Below are positions 1-6,143 of a stretch of DNA of 33,825 nucleotides, piece after piece. The DNA is from Bacteroidota bacterium (GTDB taxonomy: Bacteria; Bacteroidota; Bacteroidia; Bacteroidales; F082). The position numbers and the translations under genes were made by a program. The notes beneath the pieces were generated by a model. That model searched no databases. It was not told where the DNA came from and saw only the letters and a program-made list of their open reading frames with translations. The stretch is from NCBI GenBank assembly GCA_024279935.1, contig JAJRQZ010000032.1, positions 1 to 33,825 of the forward strand. The letters are read 5' to 3'. The first letter of the stretch is position 1. Every line of letters starts with the position of its first letter.

Positions 1-56
1 ACCCGCGACCCCCTGCGTGACAGGCAGGTATTCTAACCAAGCTGAACTACCAGACC
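1..56 (-). tRNA. tRNA-Asp (GUC), 3' part cut off by window edge
   Basis: Read on the minus strand from 56 downwards, the sequence folds as a tRNA 5' portion. It has the acceptor strand GGTCTGG, a D-stem GTTC/GAAT and an anticodon stem CCTGC/GCAGG. The seven-base anticodon loop CTGTCAC places anticodon GTC at 19-21, so the tRNA decodes aspartate codons. The variable region and the first half of the T-arm reach the window edge; the 3' acceptor strand is outside, so it cannot be seen whether this copy is complete. It is the only one of three related sequences here with a normal D-loop and a paired anticodon stem. Confidence 0.85.
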
Positions 57-152
57 AATTTAATCGGTTTTCTATAAAATCGCTCAATATAAGACAAGCG
101 ATTATAGCCAAATATCTTATGAACTCATTATTAAGCCCGGTAACTGAACCCG

Positions 153-169
153 TCTCGCCTCAGGCGAGA
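153..169. repeat. Perfect 8-bp-arm palindrome, after the anticodon, copy A
   Basis: TCTCGCCT (153-160), one base, then AGGCGAGA (162-169). It directly follows the anticodon-loop sequence of the tRNA-derived segment on the minus strand, where the 3' half of the anticodon stem should be. Confidence 0.85.
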
Positions 170-192
170 TGACAGGCAGGTATTCTAACCAA

Positions 193-208
193 GCCCGAGA
201 ACTCGGGA
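193..208. repeat. Palindrome inserted in the D-loop, copy A
   Basis: CCCGAG (194-199), AA, CTCGGG (202-207). Compared with the tRNA at 1-56, two D-loop bases are replaced by 15 bases, a net gain of 13. Confidence 0.85.
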
Positions 209-317
209 GAACTACCAGACCAATTTAATCGGTTTTCTATAAAATTGCTCAATATAAGACAAGCGATTATAGCCAAATATCTTATGAACTCATTATTAAG
301 CCCGGTAACTGAACCCG

Positions 318-334
318 TCTCGCCTCAGGCGAGA
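318..334. repeat. Perfect 8-bp-arm palindrome, after the anticodon, copy B
   Basis: This is identical to the element at 153-169, shifted by exactly 165 bp. Confidence 0.85.
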
Positions 335-357
335 TGACAGGCAGGTATTCTAACCAA

Positions 358-373
358 TCCCGAGAACTCGGGA
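358..373. repeat. Palindrome inserted in the D-loop, copy B
   Basis: TCCCGAG (358-364), AA, CTCGGGA (367-373): seven-bp arms, one pair longer than copy A because of the G-to-T change at 358. Confidence 0.85.
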
Positions 374-468
374 GAACTACCAGACCAATTTTTTAATGAA
401 CTTCCCGTAAAAAGAGGATGCAAAAATACGTGCTTTTTCGTAATCTACAAACAAAAAGAATATTTTTT

Positions 469-825
469 TTAATCAAACATCCAGCCATCAGGAACTACTT
501 GTGCCTCTGATATATCCAGCCTTTTCATCCCTTTAATGCAGCGGATTATCACCCAAACATAAAAGAAAATCAGTATAAAAACTCCCACGATTATAAAGGA
601 GGTAATCGCTCCAACCACCAAAAACAACAATCCTTTCCAAAAAGTACTGACTATAAACCTATAGTGGGTTCTCAACCAATCAGGCATTGGATCGTCTTTG
701 TTGATGTATGCAATTACTGCAGCAATTATAGCCGTAACGCCAAATACCAAACTCACCAAAAAGAGTACATATAGCATTCTCGTGTTTTCAATTAGTTTTT
801 GTTCGGGAATTACACTTTGTTCCAT
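469..825 (-). CDS. Small three-helix inner-membrane protein, COG3671-like
   Basis: A 118-residue integral membrane protein of unknown function. Three hydrophobic segments are visible, at about residues 18-41, 65-80 and 81-95. Between the first two is a polar loop with the pattern WLRTHYRFIVSTFW, and the third segment runs into VWVIIRCIKGMKRLD. From memory this matches small proteobacterial and Bacteroidota membrane proteins (COG3671, near DUF4870), which show a similar 'H-R-x-I-x-T-F-W' loop and a 'YRxxKGxxxL' tail. No catalytic residues are apparent. It lies 81 bp downstream of msrB on the same strand and may be cotranscribed with it. Confidence 0.75.
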   Translation of the reverse strand: MEQSVIPEQKLIENTRMLYVLFLVSLVFGVTAIIAAVIAYINKDDPMPDWLRTHYRFIVSTFWKGLLFLVVGAITSFIIVGVFILIFFYVWVIIRCIKGMKRLDISEAQVVPDGWMFD

Positions 826-906
826 ATTTTTGAATTTCTCAAGCTCTCGATAAGTAATTTGCGCACTTATAAGATCAGTACTTATTGTTTTTTCAAAATT
901 AACAAA

Positions 907-1377
907 TTATTCATTGCCTTTGAAGTTCAAAGATGCCGAATTAACACAATATCTCATCCCGCCCGGCTTTGGGCCATCGTTGAAGAGATGCCCCAGATGC
1001 CCGCCGCATTTCTTACATTTAATTTCTGTTCGTATCATGCCATGGCTTTCATCCGGCACTTCTATGATATTAGAAGTATCTGCGGCAGCATAAAAACTTG
1101 GCCATCCACAGCCCGAATCAAATTTATTTTCGGAACTGAACAATTTTGCTCCGCAACCTGCACAATAATAAAAGCCATCTTTCTTGAAGTTTACATATTT
1201 TCCGCTATAAGGGGCTTCGGTGGCGCTCTCGCACAAAACTCTGTATTGTTCGCGGTCCAACTCTTTTGCCCATTGCTGTTCGCTCTTGTTTAACTTAGTG
1301 TCCATATTAATATTTGAGTCTTGTGCAAATATCGAAAAAAACGCTATTGTAAAAATTAATGTTAGTAAATTATTCAT
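907..1377 (-). CDS. msrB: Exported peptide-methionine (R)-S-oxide reductase MsrB
   Basis: Reduces methionine-R-sulfoxide in proteins. With the start at 1377 the product has 156 residues: a signal peptide (about 1-19, cleavage near FAQ), then a complete MsrB domain. The structural zinc is held by C72/C75 and C121/C124. The catalytic cysteine is C144 in RYCVNSASLNF, and C90 lies in SGCGWPSF. The reading frame extends to 1428, but a promoter-like TTTG-N19-TAATTATA (1399-1429) covers that stretch, so translation more likely begins at 1377 or 1386. Export suggests repair of oxidised envelope proteins, for which an exported thioredoxin-like protein would be a plausible electron donor. Divergent from the purine nucleoside phosphorylase gene. 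Confidence 0.93.
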   Translation of the reverse strand: MNNLLTLIFTIAFFSIFAQDSNINMDTKLNKSEQQWAKELDREQYRVLCESATEAPYSGKYVNFKKDGFYYCAGCGAKLFSSENKFDSGCGWPSFYAAADTSNIIEVPDESHGMIRTEIKCKKCGGHLGHLFNDGPKPGGMRYCVNSASLNFKGNE

Positions 1378-1398
1378 ACTTAGCATCTTAAAAAGCCA

Positions 1399-1429
1399 TA
1401 TAATTATCAGTTTTATAACAGCCCACAAA
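1399..1429 (-). promoter_or_regulatory. Candidate Bacteroidota-type promoter for msrB
   Basis: On the minus strand TTTG (1429-1426) is followed after exactly 19 bases by TAATTATA (1406-1399). The Bacteroidota consensus is TTTG-N19-TAnnTTTG. The -33 element and the spacing match, but only TA and the first T of the -7 element do. Transcription would start near 1392. Confidence 0.45.
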
Positions 1430-1499
1430 AAAACGAGTTTTTCAGCAAACTTATTGCACTCATTTTGTTAAGGATATTATAATATTTTGCTCATATTTC

Positions 1500-1507
1500 T
1501 ATCTTTG
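1500..1507 (+). promoter_or_regulatory. -7 promoter element (TATCTTTG) of the PNP gene
   Basis: Exact match to TAnnTTTG, 23 bp before the ATG at 1531. No TTTG lies at the usual -33 distance. The element includes the GTG at 1507, which argues against that codon as the start. Confidence 0.5.
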
Positions 1508-1530
1508 TGCTTCATGAAAAAAATCAGTTT

Positions 1531-2343
1531 ATGTATGAACTCATAAGCCAATCGGCTGAATATATTAAAAATCAAGGTGTTGAGAAACCGGAGACAGCCA
1601 TCATACTTGGCACCGGCCTGGGGAGTATGGTTAATGACATTGAAATAGAAATCAGCATTGACTATAAAGACATTCCGAACTTCCCTATTGCAACAGTGGA
1701 GTTTCATTCGGGAAAGCTTATTTACGGCAGCTTATCAGGCAAGAAAGTCCTAGTCATGAACGGCAGGTTTCATTTTTATGAAGGCTATTCATTGCAGGAA
1801 GTAACTTTCCCCATAAGGGTGATGAAGCTTCTGGGAGTAAAAACATTATTGGTATCCAATGCCTGCGGTGCCATAAACCTCAATTACAAACCTTCGTCAT
1901 TAATGATCATCGACGATCACATAAATATGTTGCCAGGCAATCCTTTGGTTGGGAAAAACATAAGCAAGCTGGGGCCTCGTTTTGTTGATCTGAGCAGGCC
2001 TTACGATGAAATCTTGATAGCAAAGATGGAAGAAATAGCCGACGCGAACAATATTGAAATAAACAAAGGTGTTTATGTATCATGGATTGGCCCGAGCCTC
2101 GAAACCCGTGCCGAATATCGCTTTATAAAAACTATGGGCGCTGATGTCGTAGGCATGTCAACAGTGCCCGAAGTTATAGTGGCAAACCACATGGACATGA
2201 AAGTAGCGGCCATATCGGTTATTACGGATATTTGCGACCCCGACAACCTGGAAGAGGCCGATATAGATAAGATATTAGAGAATGCCGCTTTGGCTGAGAA
2301 AGACTTAGTGTTGATATTCAAGCAATTAGTTAAGGACATGTAA
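1531..2343 (+). CDS. punA: Purine nucleoside phosphorylase, trimeric PNP-I type
   Basis: Catalyses phosphorolysis of purine (deoxy)ribonucleosides in the cytoplasm for purine salvage. At 270 residues it has the usual length for the trimeric family. Motifs run GTGLG (27-31), FHSGKLIYG (58-66), GRFHFYEGY (78-86), SNACGAIN (109-116), GPSLETRAEYR (187-197) and GMSTVPEVIVANH (208-220). Against human PNP, E191 and M209 align with base-binding E201 and M219. D233 falls on N243, which in human PNP favours 6-oxopurines, so substrate range may differ. Start ATG 1531 was chosen because the upstream in-frame GTG at 1507 lies inside a -7 promoter element. The ligase gene follows 85 bp downstream with its own -7 element. 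Confidence 0.92.
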   Translation: MYELISQSAEYIKNQGVEKPETAIILGTGLGSMVNDIEIEISIDYKDIPNFPIATVEFHSGKLIYGSLSGKKVLVMNGRFHFYEGYSLQEVTFPIRVMKLLGVKTLLVSNACGAINLNYKPSSLMIIDDHINMLPGNPLVGKNISKLGPRFVDLSRPYDEILIAKMEEIADANNIEINKGVYVSWIGPSLETRAEYRFIKTMGADVVGMSTVPEVIVANHMDMKVAAISVITDICDPDNLEEADIDKILENAALAEKDLVLIFKQLVKDM

Positions 2344-2402
2344 AACTATCCGCCTTTTTTGCCATTTAATCCCTCACAAAAGAGCAAATCGATTTTTTTA
2401 TA

Positions 2403-2410
2403 TACATTTG
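2403..2410 (+). promoter_or_regulatory. -7 promoter element (TACATTTG) of the acyl-CoA ligase gene
   Basis: Exact TAnnTTTG match, 18 bp before the ATG at 2429. It overlaps an in-frame TTG at 2408, which is therefore unlikely to be the start. No clear -33 TTTG is seen. Confidence 0.5.
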
Positions 2411-2428
2411 CTCATCAATATAAACTTT

Positions 2429-4060
2429 ATGCATGATTTTTCGAAATTAACCCTGCCGGGAATCTTTAATGAATCAGTAAGAATGTATGGCGACAGGCCG
2501 GTTTTATCGTTAGTCGGGGAAGAACCGCTTACATATTCCGAAATGAGCCAAAGGGTTAAATCCGTTATGGCGTTCTTGAAAAAGCACAGCGTCGGCAAGG
2601 GCGACAGGGTGGCCATATTGAGTTCCAACATGCCCAATTGGGGGGTAGCGTTTTTTGCTATTGCATCAATTGGGGCCGTCATTGTCCCCATACTTCCGGA
2701 TTTCAGCAATGAAGAAGTCAAAAACGTACTTCGGCATTCGGAGGCAAAGGCTATTTTTATTTCCCAGTCATTGGTCAAAAAAATATCACTCGATGGTTCC
2801 GGTTTAATAATCAAGATAGATGATTTTTCAATTATCAAATCCGATGCGAATCTTTTATATAATGAAAACGAACTGGAAAATTCCGATTTTCAGGTCGAGG
2901 AAGACGACCTAGCCTCCATAATTTACACTTCAGGCACAACTGGAAAATCGCAAGGCGTTATGCTGAGCCATAAGAACATCAGCTTCACAGCATCCTCAAG
3001 CAGGTATATACAGGAAATCGTTCCCGGCGATAGATTTTTATCTGTTTTGCCTTTGTCTCATACTTATGAGAATACAATTGGGTTCGTATTACCGATAATT
3101 TGCGGCGCTTGTGTTTATTATATCACAAAACCACCAACCCCGGCAGTATTGCTTCCCGCCTTAGCGGAAGTCAAGCCAACATTAATGCTTACTGTTCCTT
3201 TGATAATCGAAAAAATCTATAGGGGGAAAGTGATGCCTGTGTTCGAGAAGAAATGGATTACCAGGGCACTTTATAAAATACCTGTTACGCGCAAGAGGTT
3301 AAACGCCATTGCCGGCAAAAAACTAATGAAAACCTTTGGTGGGGAACTGAAATTTTTTGGGATTGGAGGTGCTAAATTAAACAAGGCGGTCGAAAAATTC
3401 CTCATCGAGGCCAAATTCCCTTATGCAGTTGGCTACGGCCTTACAGAAACAGCCCCGCTATTAGCCGGGATGGCTCCTTTTAAGACCAAGTTGCAGTCAA
3501 CAGGGCCAAGCCTGCAGGGTGTTACTTTAAAAATACACAAGCCTAAAAAGTTTACCGGCGAAGGCGAAATCTGGGCCAAAGGCCCAAATGTGATGAAGGG
3601 CTATTATAAGGAGCCCGAACTCACAAAAGAGGTTTTAACAGAGGACGGTTGGTTCAAAACCGGTGACCTTGGTATTATCGACGAAGACAACTACCTGTTT
3701 ATCAGGGGAAGGAGTAAAAATGTAATACTTGGCCCCAGCGGCGAAAATATATTTCCTGAAGATATAGAGTCGATAATAAACAACTTCAAACATGTGGCCG
3801 AATCATTGGTTATCAGCCAAAAGGGTAAACTTGTCGCTTTAGTTCATTTCAACAAAGAAGAAATCGAACAGCAATATCAACAGATGAAGTCGGAGGTTTC
3901 AAACTTCGTTGAGCACAAATACGACGAATTGCAGAAAGAGCTCAAGACATTTGTGAACTCAAAAGTGAACAGGTTCTCCAAAATTCAGGCCGTGATAATT
4001 CAAAAAGAAGAATTTATTAAAACCGCAACAAAAAAAATAAAGCGCTTTTTGTATGATTAG
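2429..4060 (+). CDS. AMP-binding long-chain fatty acid-CoA ligase (FadD-like)
   Basis: Predicted ANL-superfamily enzyme activating a fatty acid to acyl-AMP and then acyl-CoA. The protein has 543 residues. The A3 phosphate-binding loop IIYTSGTTGKSQGV lies near residues 164-177. A VGYGLTETAPLLAG block follows for adenine and acyl binding, then GWFKTGDLG with the ribose-binding aspartate, and GRSKNVILGPSGENIFPEDIE at the hinge. The C-terminal TATKKIKR carries the catalytic lysine region. The 'GENI.PE.IE' variant and the inserted helical segment before the end resemble the long-chain ACSL/FadD branch. Exact substrate is unknown. The gene ends at a terminator facing the TlpA-like gene. Confidence 0.88.
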   Translation: MHDFSKLTLPGIFNESVRMYGDRPVLSLVGEEPLTYSEMSQRVKSVMAFLKKHSVGKGDRVAILSSNMPNWGVAFFAIASIGAVIVPILPDFSNEEVKNVLRHSEAKAIFISQSLVKKISLDGSGLIIKIDDFSIIKSDANLLYNENELENSDFQVEEDDLASIIYTSGTTGKSQGVMLSHKNISFTASSSRYIQEIVPGDRFLSVLPLSHTYENTIGFVLPIICGACVYYITKPPTPAVLLPALAEVKPTLMLTVPLIIEKIYRGKVMPVFEKKWITRALYKIPVTRKRLNAIAGKKLMKTFGGELKFFGIGGAKLNKAVEKFLIEAKFPYAVGYGLTETAPLLAGMAPFKTKLQSTGPSLQGVTLKIHKPKKFTGEGEIWAKGPNVMKGYYKEPELTKEVLTEDGWFKTGDLGIIDEDNYLFIRGRSKNVILGPSGENIFPEDIESIINNFKHVAESLVISQKGKLVALVHFNKEEIEQQYQQMKSEVSNFVEHKYDELQKELKTFVNSKVNRFSKIQAVIIQKEEFIKTATKKIKRFLYD

Positions 4061-4074
4061 GTTAAATAAATACA

Positions 4075-4115
4075 TAAAAAAACCTCTGGGGAATTATCTC
4101 TTAGAGGTTCTTTAT
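4075..4115. terminator. Bidirectional hairpin terminator between convergent genes
   Basis: AACCTCT (4081-4087) pairs with AGAGGTT (4103-4109) over a 15-base loop. An A-run (4075-4082) lies on the left and TCTTTAT on the right, so either strand gives a stem followed by a T-rich tract. It lies between the converging genes ending at 4060 and 4133. Confidence 0.7.
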
Positions 4116-4132
4116 CTCTATAAACTGCACAT

Positions 4133-4627
4133 CTAGAGCAATTTATCAATATCTTTGGTTATTTCAGAACTACTAGGGCGCTTTGCATTTTGATCAACCA
4201 CCTTGCCTTTTTTATCGATAAGCACATAACGGGGGATATATTGCACGTTGAATCTTTCATTCATTTGCTCATATACGTTTCTGTTAACCCTATAATGTTC
4301 ACCCGTAAGATTCATCTTCGATATCGCATCCCTCCACGGTTTTGCGTTCCTATCCGTTGAAATATAAACAAAAACCACGTCCTTTCCCTTATAATGTTGT
4401 TGCAATTTTAAGGAATATGGCATTTCGCCCTTACAAGGCCGACACCAACTGGCCCAGAAATCAAGATATATAACCTTGCCCTCGTACTTTGCAACGATGT
4501 CGTCAAAATTGGTGCTTTGCAGCCCTTCCTGATTTAAATCGGATATATTAGTCTGGATATCCGCTGATTGCGCATTAGAATATATTACGGCAAATACAAA
4601 TAAAACAGTAAAAAGGAAATTTTTCAT
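4133..4627 (-). CDS. Exported TlpA/ResA-like thioredoxin-fold protein
   Basis: Predicted periplasmic thiol-disulfide oxidoreductase of the TlpA/ResA group. The 164-residue precursor starts with a signal peptide (about 1-19, cleavage after SNA). A short region then leads to a thioredoxin fold with active site WASWCRPC (C62, C65). The cis-proline motif is YIPRYVLID (P132), and the insertion between them is typical of redoxins. The two active-site cysteines imply a reducing role such as disulfide reduction or cytochrome maturation; substrates are not shown. It follows the DUF4159 gene after 92 bp and is the last gene of the minus-strand block. Confidence 0.88.
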   Translation of the reverse strand: MKNFLFTVLFVFAVIYSNAQSADIQTNISDLNQEGLQSTNFDDIVAKYEGKVIYLDFWASWCRPCKGEMPYSLKLQQHYKGKDVVFVYISTDRNAKPWRDAISKMNLTGEHYRVNRNVYEQMNERFNVQYIPRYVLIDKKGKVVDQNAKRPSSSEITKDIDKLL

Positions 4628-4719
4628 ATTTAAATTTTTTATGTTATAAAAGATATTAGTGGGACTTTTTTGTTGTTGCTTACACAGGAAACCATATTTT
4701 AGTATTTATTTAACAAGAT

Positions 4720-5367
4720 TTATTGAGTAAAAACAAATTGAATAATATTTGCACCCATTTGTAGTGCTTCATTGCGCTTTAGTTGCGAATCGTGATGGAC
4801 TTCAGCATCTTCCCAACCATCGCCCAGGTCGCATTCGTAATCGTAAAAACAAAGCAAACGACCTTTATAAACAAGGCCGAAACCCTGGGCAGGTTTATTA
4901 TTGTGCTCGTGGATTTTAGGCAAGCCATTATTAAAATCATATTTCTGATGATAAATAGGGTTATCGAATGCCAGTTCCGCAAAATCAAGCTCAGGAAATA
5001 CCTTTTTCATTTCGCGCCTTATGTATTTATCGAGTCCATAATTATCGGATATATGCAGAAAACCACCGGATATCAGATATTTACGAAGATTTAGGGCTTC
5101 GTCAGGAGAAAAGATAATATTGCCGTGCCCGGTAATGTGGACAAGTGGATAATTGAAAATATTACTGCTTCCCACCTCAACTGTAGGAATTTCAGTATCA
5201 ATACCGGTATTTAAGTTCTTATTGCAGAACTTTGCGAGATTGGGCAAAGATGTAGGGTTCGCATACCAGTCGCCACCACCTTTATATTTTAATAAGGCTA
5301 TTTGGACGTCCTGACCAAAGGCAACATTACCAACAAAAATTAAAACTACCAACAAAGAATTTTTCAT
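4720..5367 (-). CDS. Exported DUF4159 domain protein
   Basis: A 215-residue precursor with a signal peptide (about 1-18, ending FG before QDVQIALL). The rest is one DUF4159 domain. It opens with IALLKYKGGGDWYANP, then a stretch reading VHITGHGNIIFSPDEALNLRK and a GGFLHISDNYG loop, and later the acidic DYECDLGDGWED. DUF4159 has a glutamine-amidotransferase/flavodoxin-like fold by family description, but no enzymatic function is established. The 'GHG...F...E...LR.YL..GGFL' pattern is the family's most recognisable feature. It lies 69 bp downstream of the restored rsmE frame. Confidence 0.85.
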   Translation of the reverse strand: MKNSLLVVLIFVGNVAFGQDVQIALLKYKGGGDWYANPTSLPNLAKFCNKNLNTGIDTEIPTVEVGSSNIFNYPLVHITGHGNIIFSPDEALNLRKYLISGGFLHISDNYGLDKYIRREMKKVFPELDFAELAFDNPIYHQKYDFNNGLPKIHEHNNKPAQGFGLVYKGRLLCFYDYECDLGDGWEDAEVHHDSQLKRNEALQMGANIIQFVFTQ

Positions 5368-5436
5368 CGGGACAAAAATAGGAAATCGAATTCAATTTAA
5401 TTTGTAATAAATATTAATAATTATTAAGAGGGCTTT

Positions 5437-6143
5437 TTAAGAAATACTGTTCAACAACTTTATTGTATGGCATGCAACAATACCAGCCGTTTCGGTACGC
5501 AGCCGCGATTTCCCGAGGCTAACCGGGACAAAACCATTTTTTTTGCCATTCCAACTTCATCGGGTCTAAAATCTCCCTCGGGGCCAATCAGCACCAATGC
5601 GTTCTCACCCCGTTTATATGCCTTCGTCAATTCCAGCCTTACATCATTATCTAGGTATGCAATAAACTTCTGCCCATCGAAACCTTGCTCCAAGAAACTT
5701 TTAAGTTTAACCTGTTTGTTTAAAACCGGACGGTGCGACTTTAAGGATTGCTTTATGGCAGAAGTTATTACTTTCTCAAGCCTTTCGACCTTAACTACCT
5801 TACGTTCCGACTGTTCACAAATAATAGGCGTTATCTCGCCAATACCTATCTCAGTTGTTTTTTCAAGAAACCATTCCAGTCTGTCGTTGTTTTTTGTGGG
5901 AGCAATGGCTATGTGGACGTTGTAATCCAATTTATCGTCGCCTTCAAGCTTCTTTAATATTTCCACTTCGCAATGGCTTTGGGCAGCATTTATGATCCTG
6001 GTCTCGTAAAACCAACCTTTTCCGTCAGTAAAATAAACTATATCGCCTTCTGTTCTTCTTAAAACTTTAACAATATGCTTCGATTCCTCTTTGGGAAGGG
6101 TATAAAAATCACTATTTATGCCAGGAGCGTAAAATAAATTCAT
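5437..6143 (-). pseudogene. rsmE: 16S rRNA (uracil-1498-N3)-methyltransferase RsmE, split by a frameshift
   Basis: RsmE methylates U1498 of 16S rRNA using S-adenosylmethionine. The frame opens at ATG 6143, directly after the stop codon of the preceding gene. It shows the N-terminal PUA-like part (HIVKVLRR), the SPOUT part (TKNNDRLEWFLEKTTEIGI, EQSERKV) and IGPEGDF. After AKK the frame leaves the family, ending at 5460 with an unrelated tail (227 residues). In the neighbouring frame the expected end is intact: NGFVPVSLGKSRLRTETAG through to a stop at 5437-5439, giving about 235 residues. The break is at an A8 run (plus-strand T 5537-5544) needing nine. The lost segment carries the SAM-binding knot motif, so the uncorrected product should be inactive. 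Confidence 0.9.

Larger units (their letters stand above)
136..221 (-). pseudogene. tRNA-Asp-derived sequence with palindromic insertions, copy A
   Basis: From 221 downwards the minus strand repeats the tRNA-Asp 5' end (acceptor strand, GTTC of the D-stem, TTGGTTAGAATAC, CCTGCCTGTCA with the GTC at 171-173). A palindrome replaces two D-loop bases (194-207), and another (153-169) replaces the 3' half of the anticodon stem plus the variable region. The segment ends with a T-arm-like CGGGTTCAGTTACCGGG. The 3' acceptor strand CCAGACC is absent. It should not form a normal tRNA. It could be a decayed tRNA, a tRNA-derived small RNA, or a landing site for small palindromic elements. Confidence 0.7.
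57..386. repeat. 165-bp direct tandem repeat, two copies (57-221 and 222-386)
   Basis: Positions 57-221 and 222-386 align over their full 165 bp with only two differences that I can find (81 C versus 246 T, 193 G versus 358 T). Each unit holds a spacer of about 79 bp followed by a tRNA-Asp-derived segment. The incomplete tRNA-Asp at 1-56 occupies the equivalent place at the left edge, so the array may continue outside the window. Near identity suggests a recent duplication, or possibly an assembly duplication. Confidence 0.9.
301..386 (-). pseudogene. tRNA-Asp-derived sequence with palindromic insertions, copy B
   Basis: This is the second copy, with the anticodon-equivalent GTC at 336-338, the D-loop palindrome at 358-373 and the post-anticodon palindrome at 318-334. 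It differs from copy A only at 358 in this part, where T extends the D-loop palindrome by one pair. Both copies lack the 3' acceptor strand. The same two insertions at the same sites mean the rearranged form existed before it was duplicated. Confidence 0.7.

Noticed and set aside
57-386. CRISPR-like direct repeats
   Set aside because: Only two 165-bp units with a tRNA-derived segment; no short repeats with unique spacers and no cas genes nearby.
799-1293. Long plus-strand open frame opposite msrB
   Set aside because: It is antisense to a complete MsrB with all zinc and catalytic cysteines, and its translation resembles no family.
1507-1530. GTG start for the purine nucleoside phosphorylase
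   Set aside because: The codon lies at the end of an exact -7 promoter element, so it would not be in the transcript.
5530-5550. Programmed -1 frameshifting as the main explanation for rsmE
   Set aside because: The A8 run is slippery, but RsmE is not known to need frameshifting, and two other genes here show comparable one-base losses in ordinary T4 runs. Sequence error fits better.
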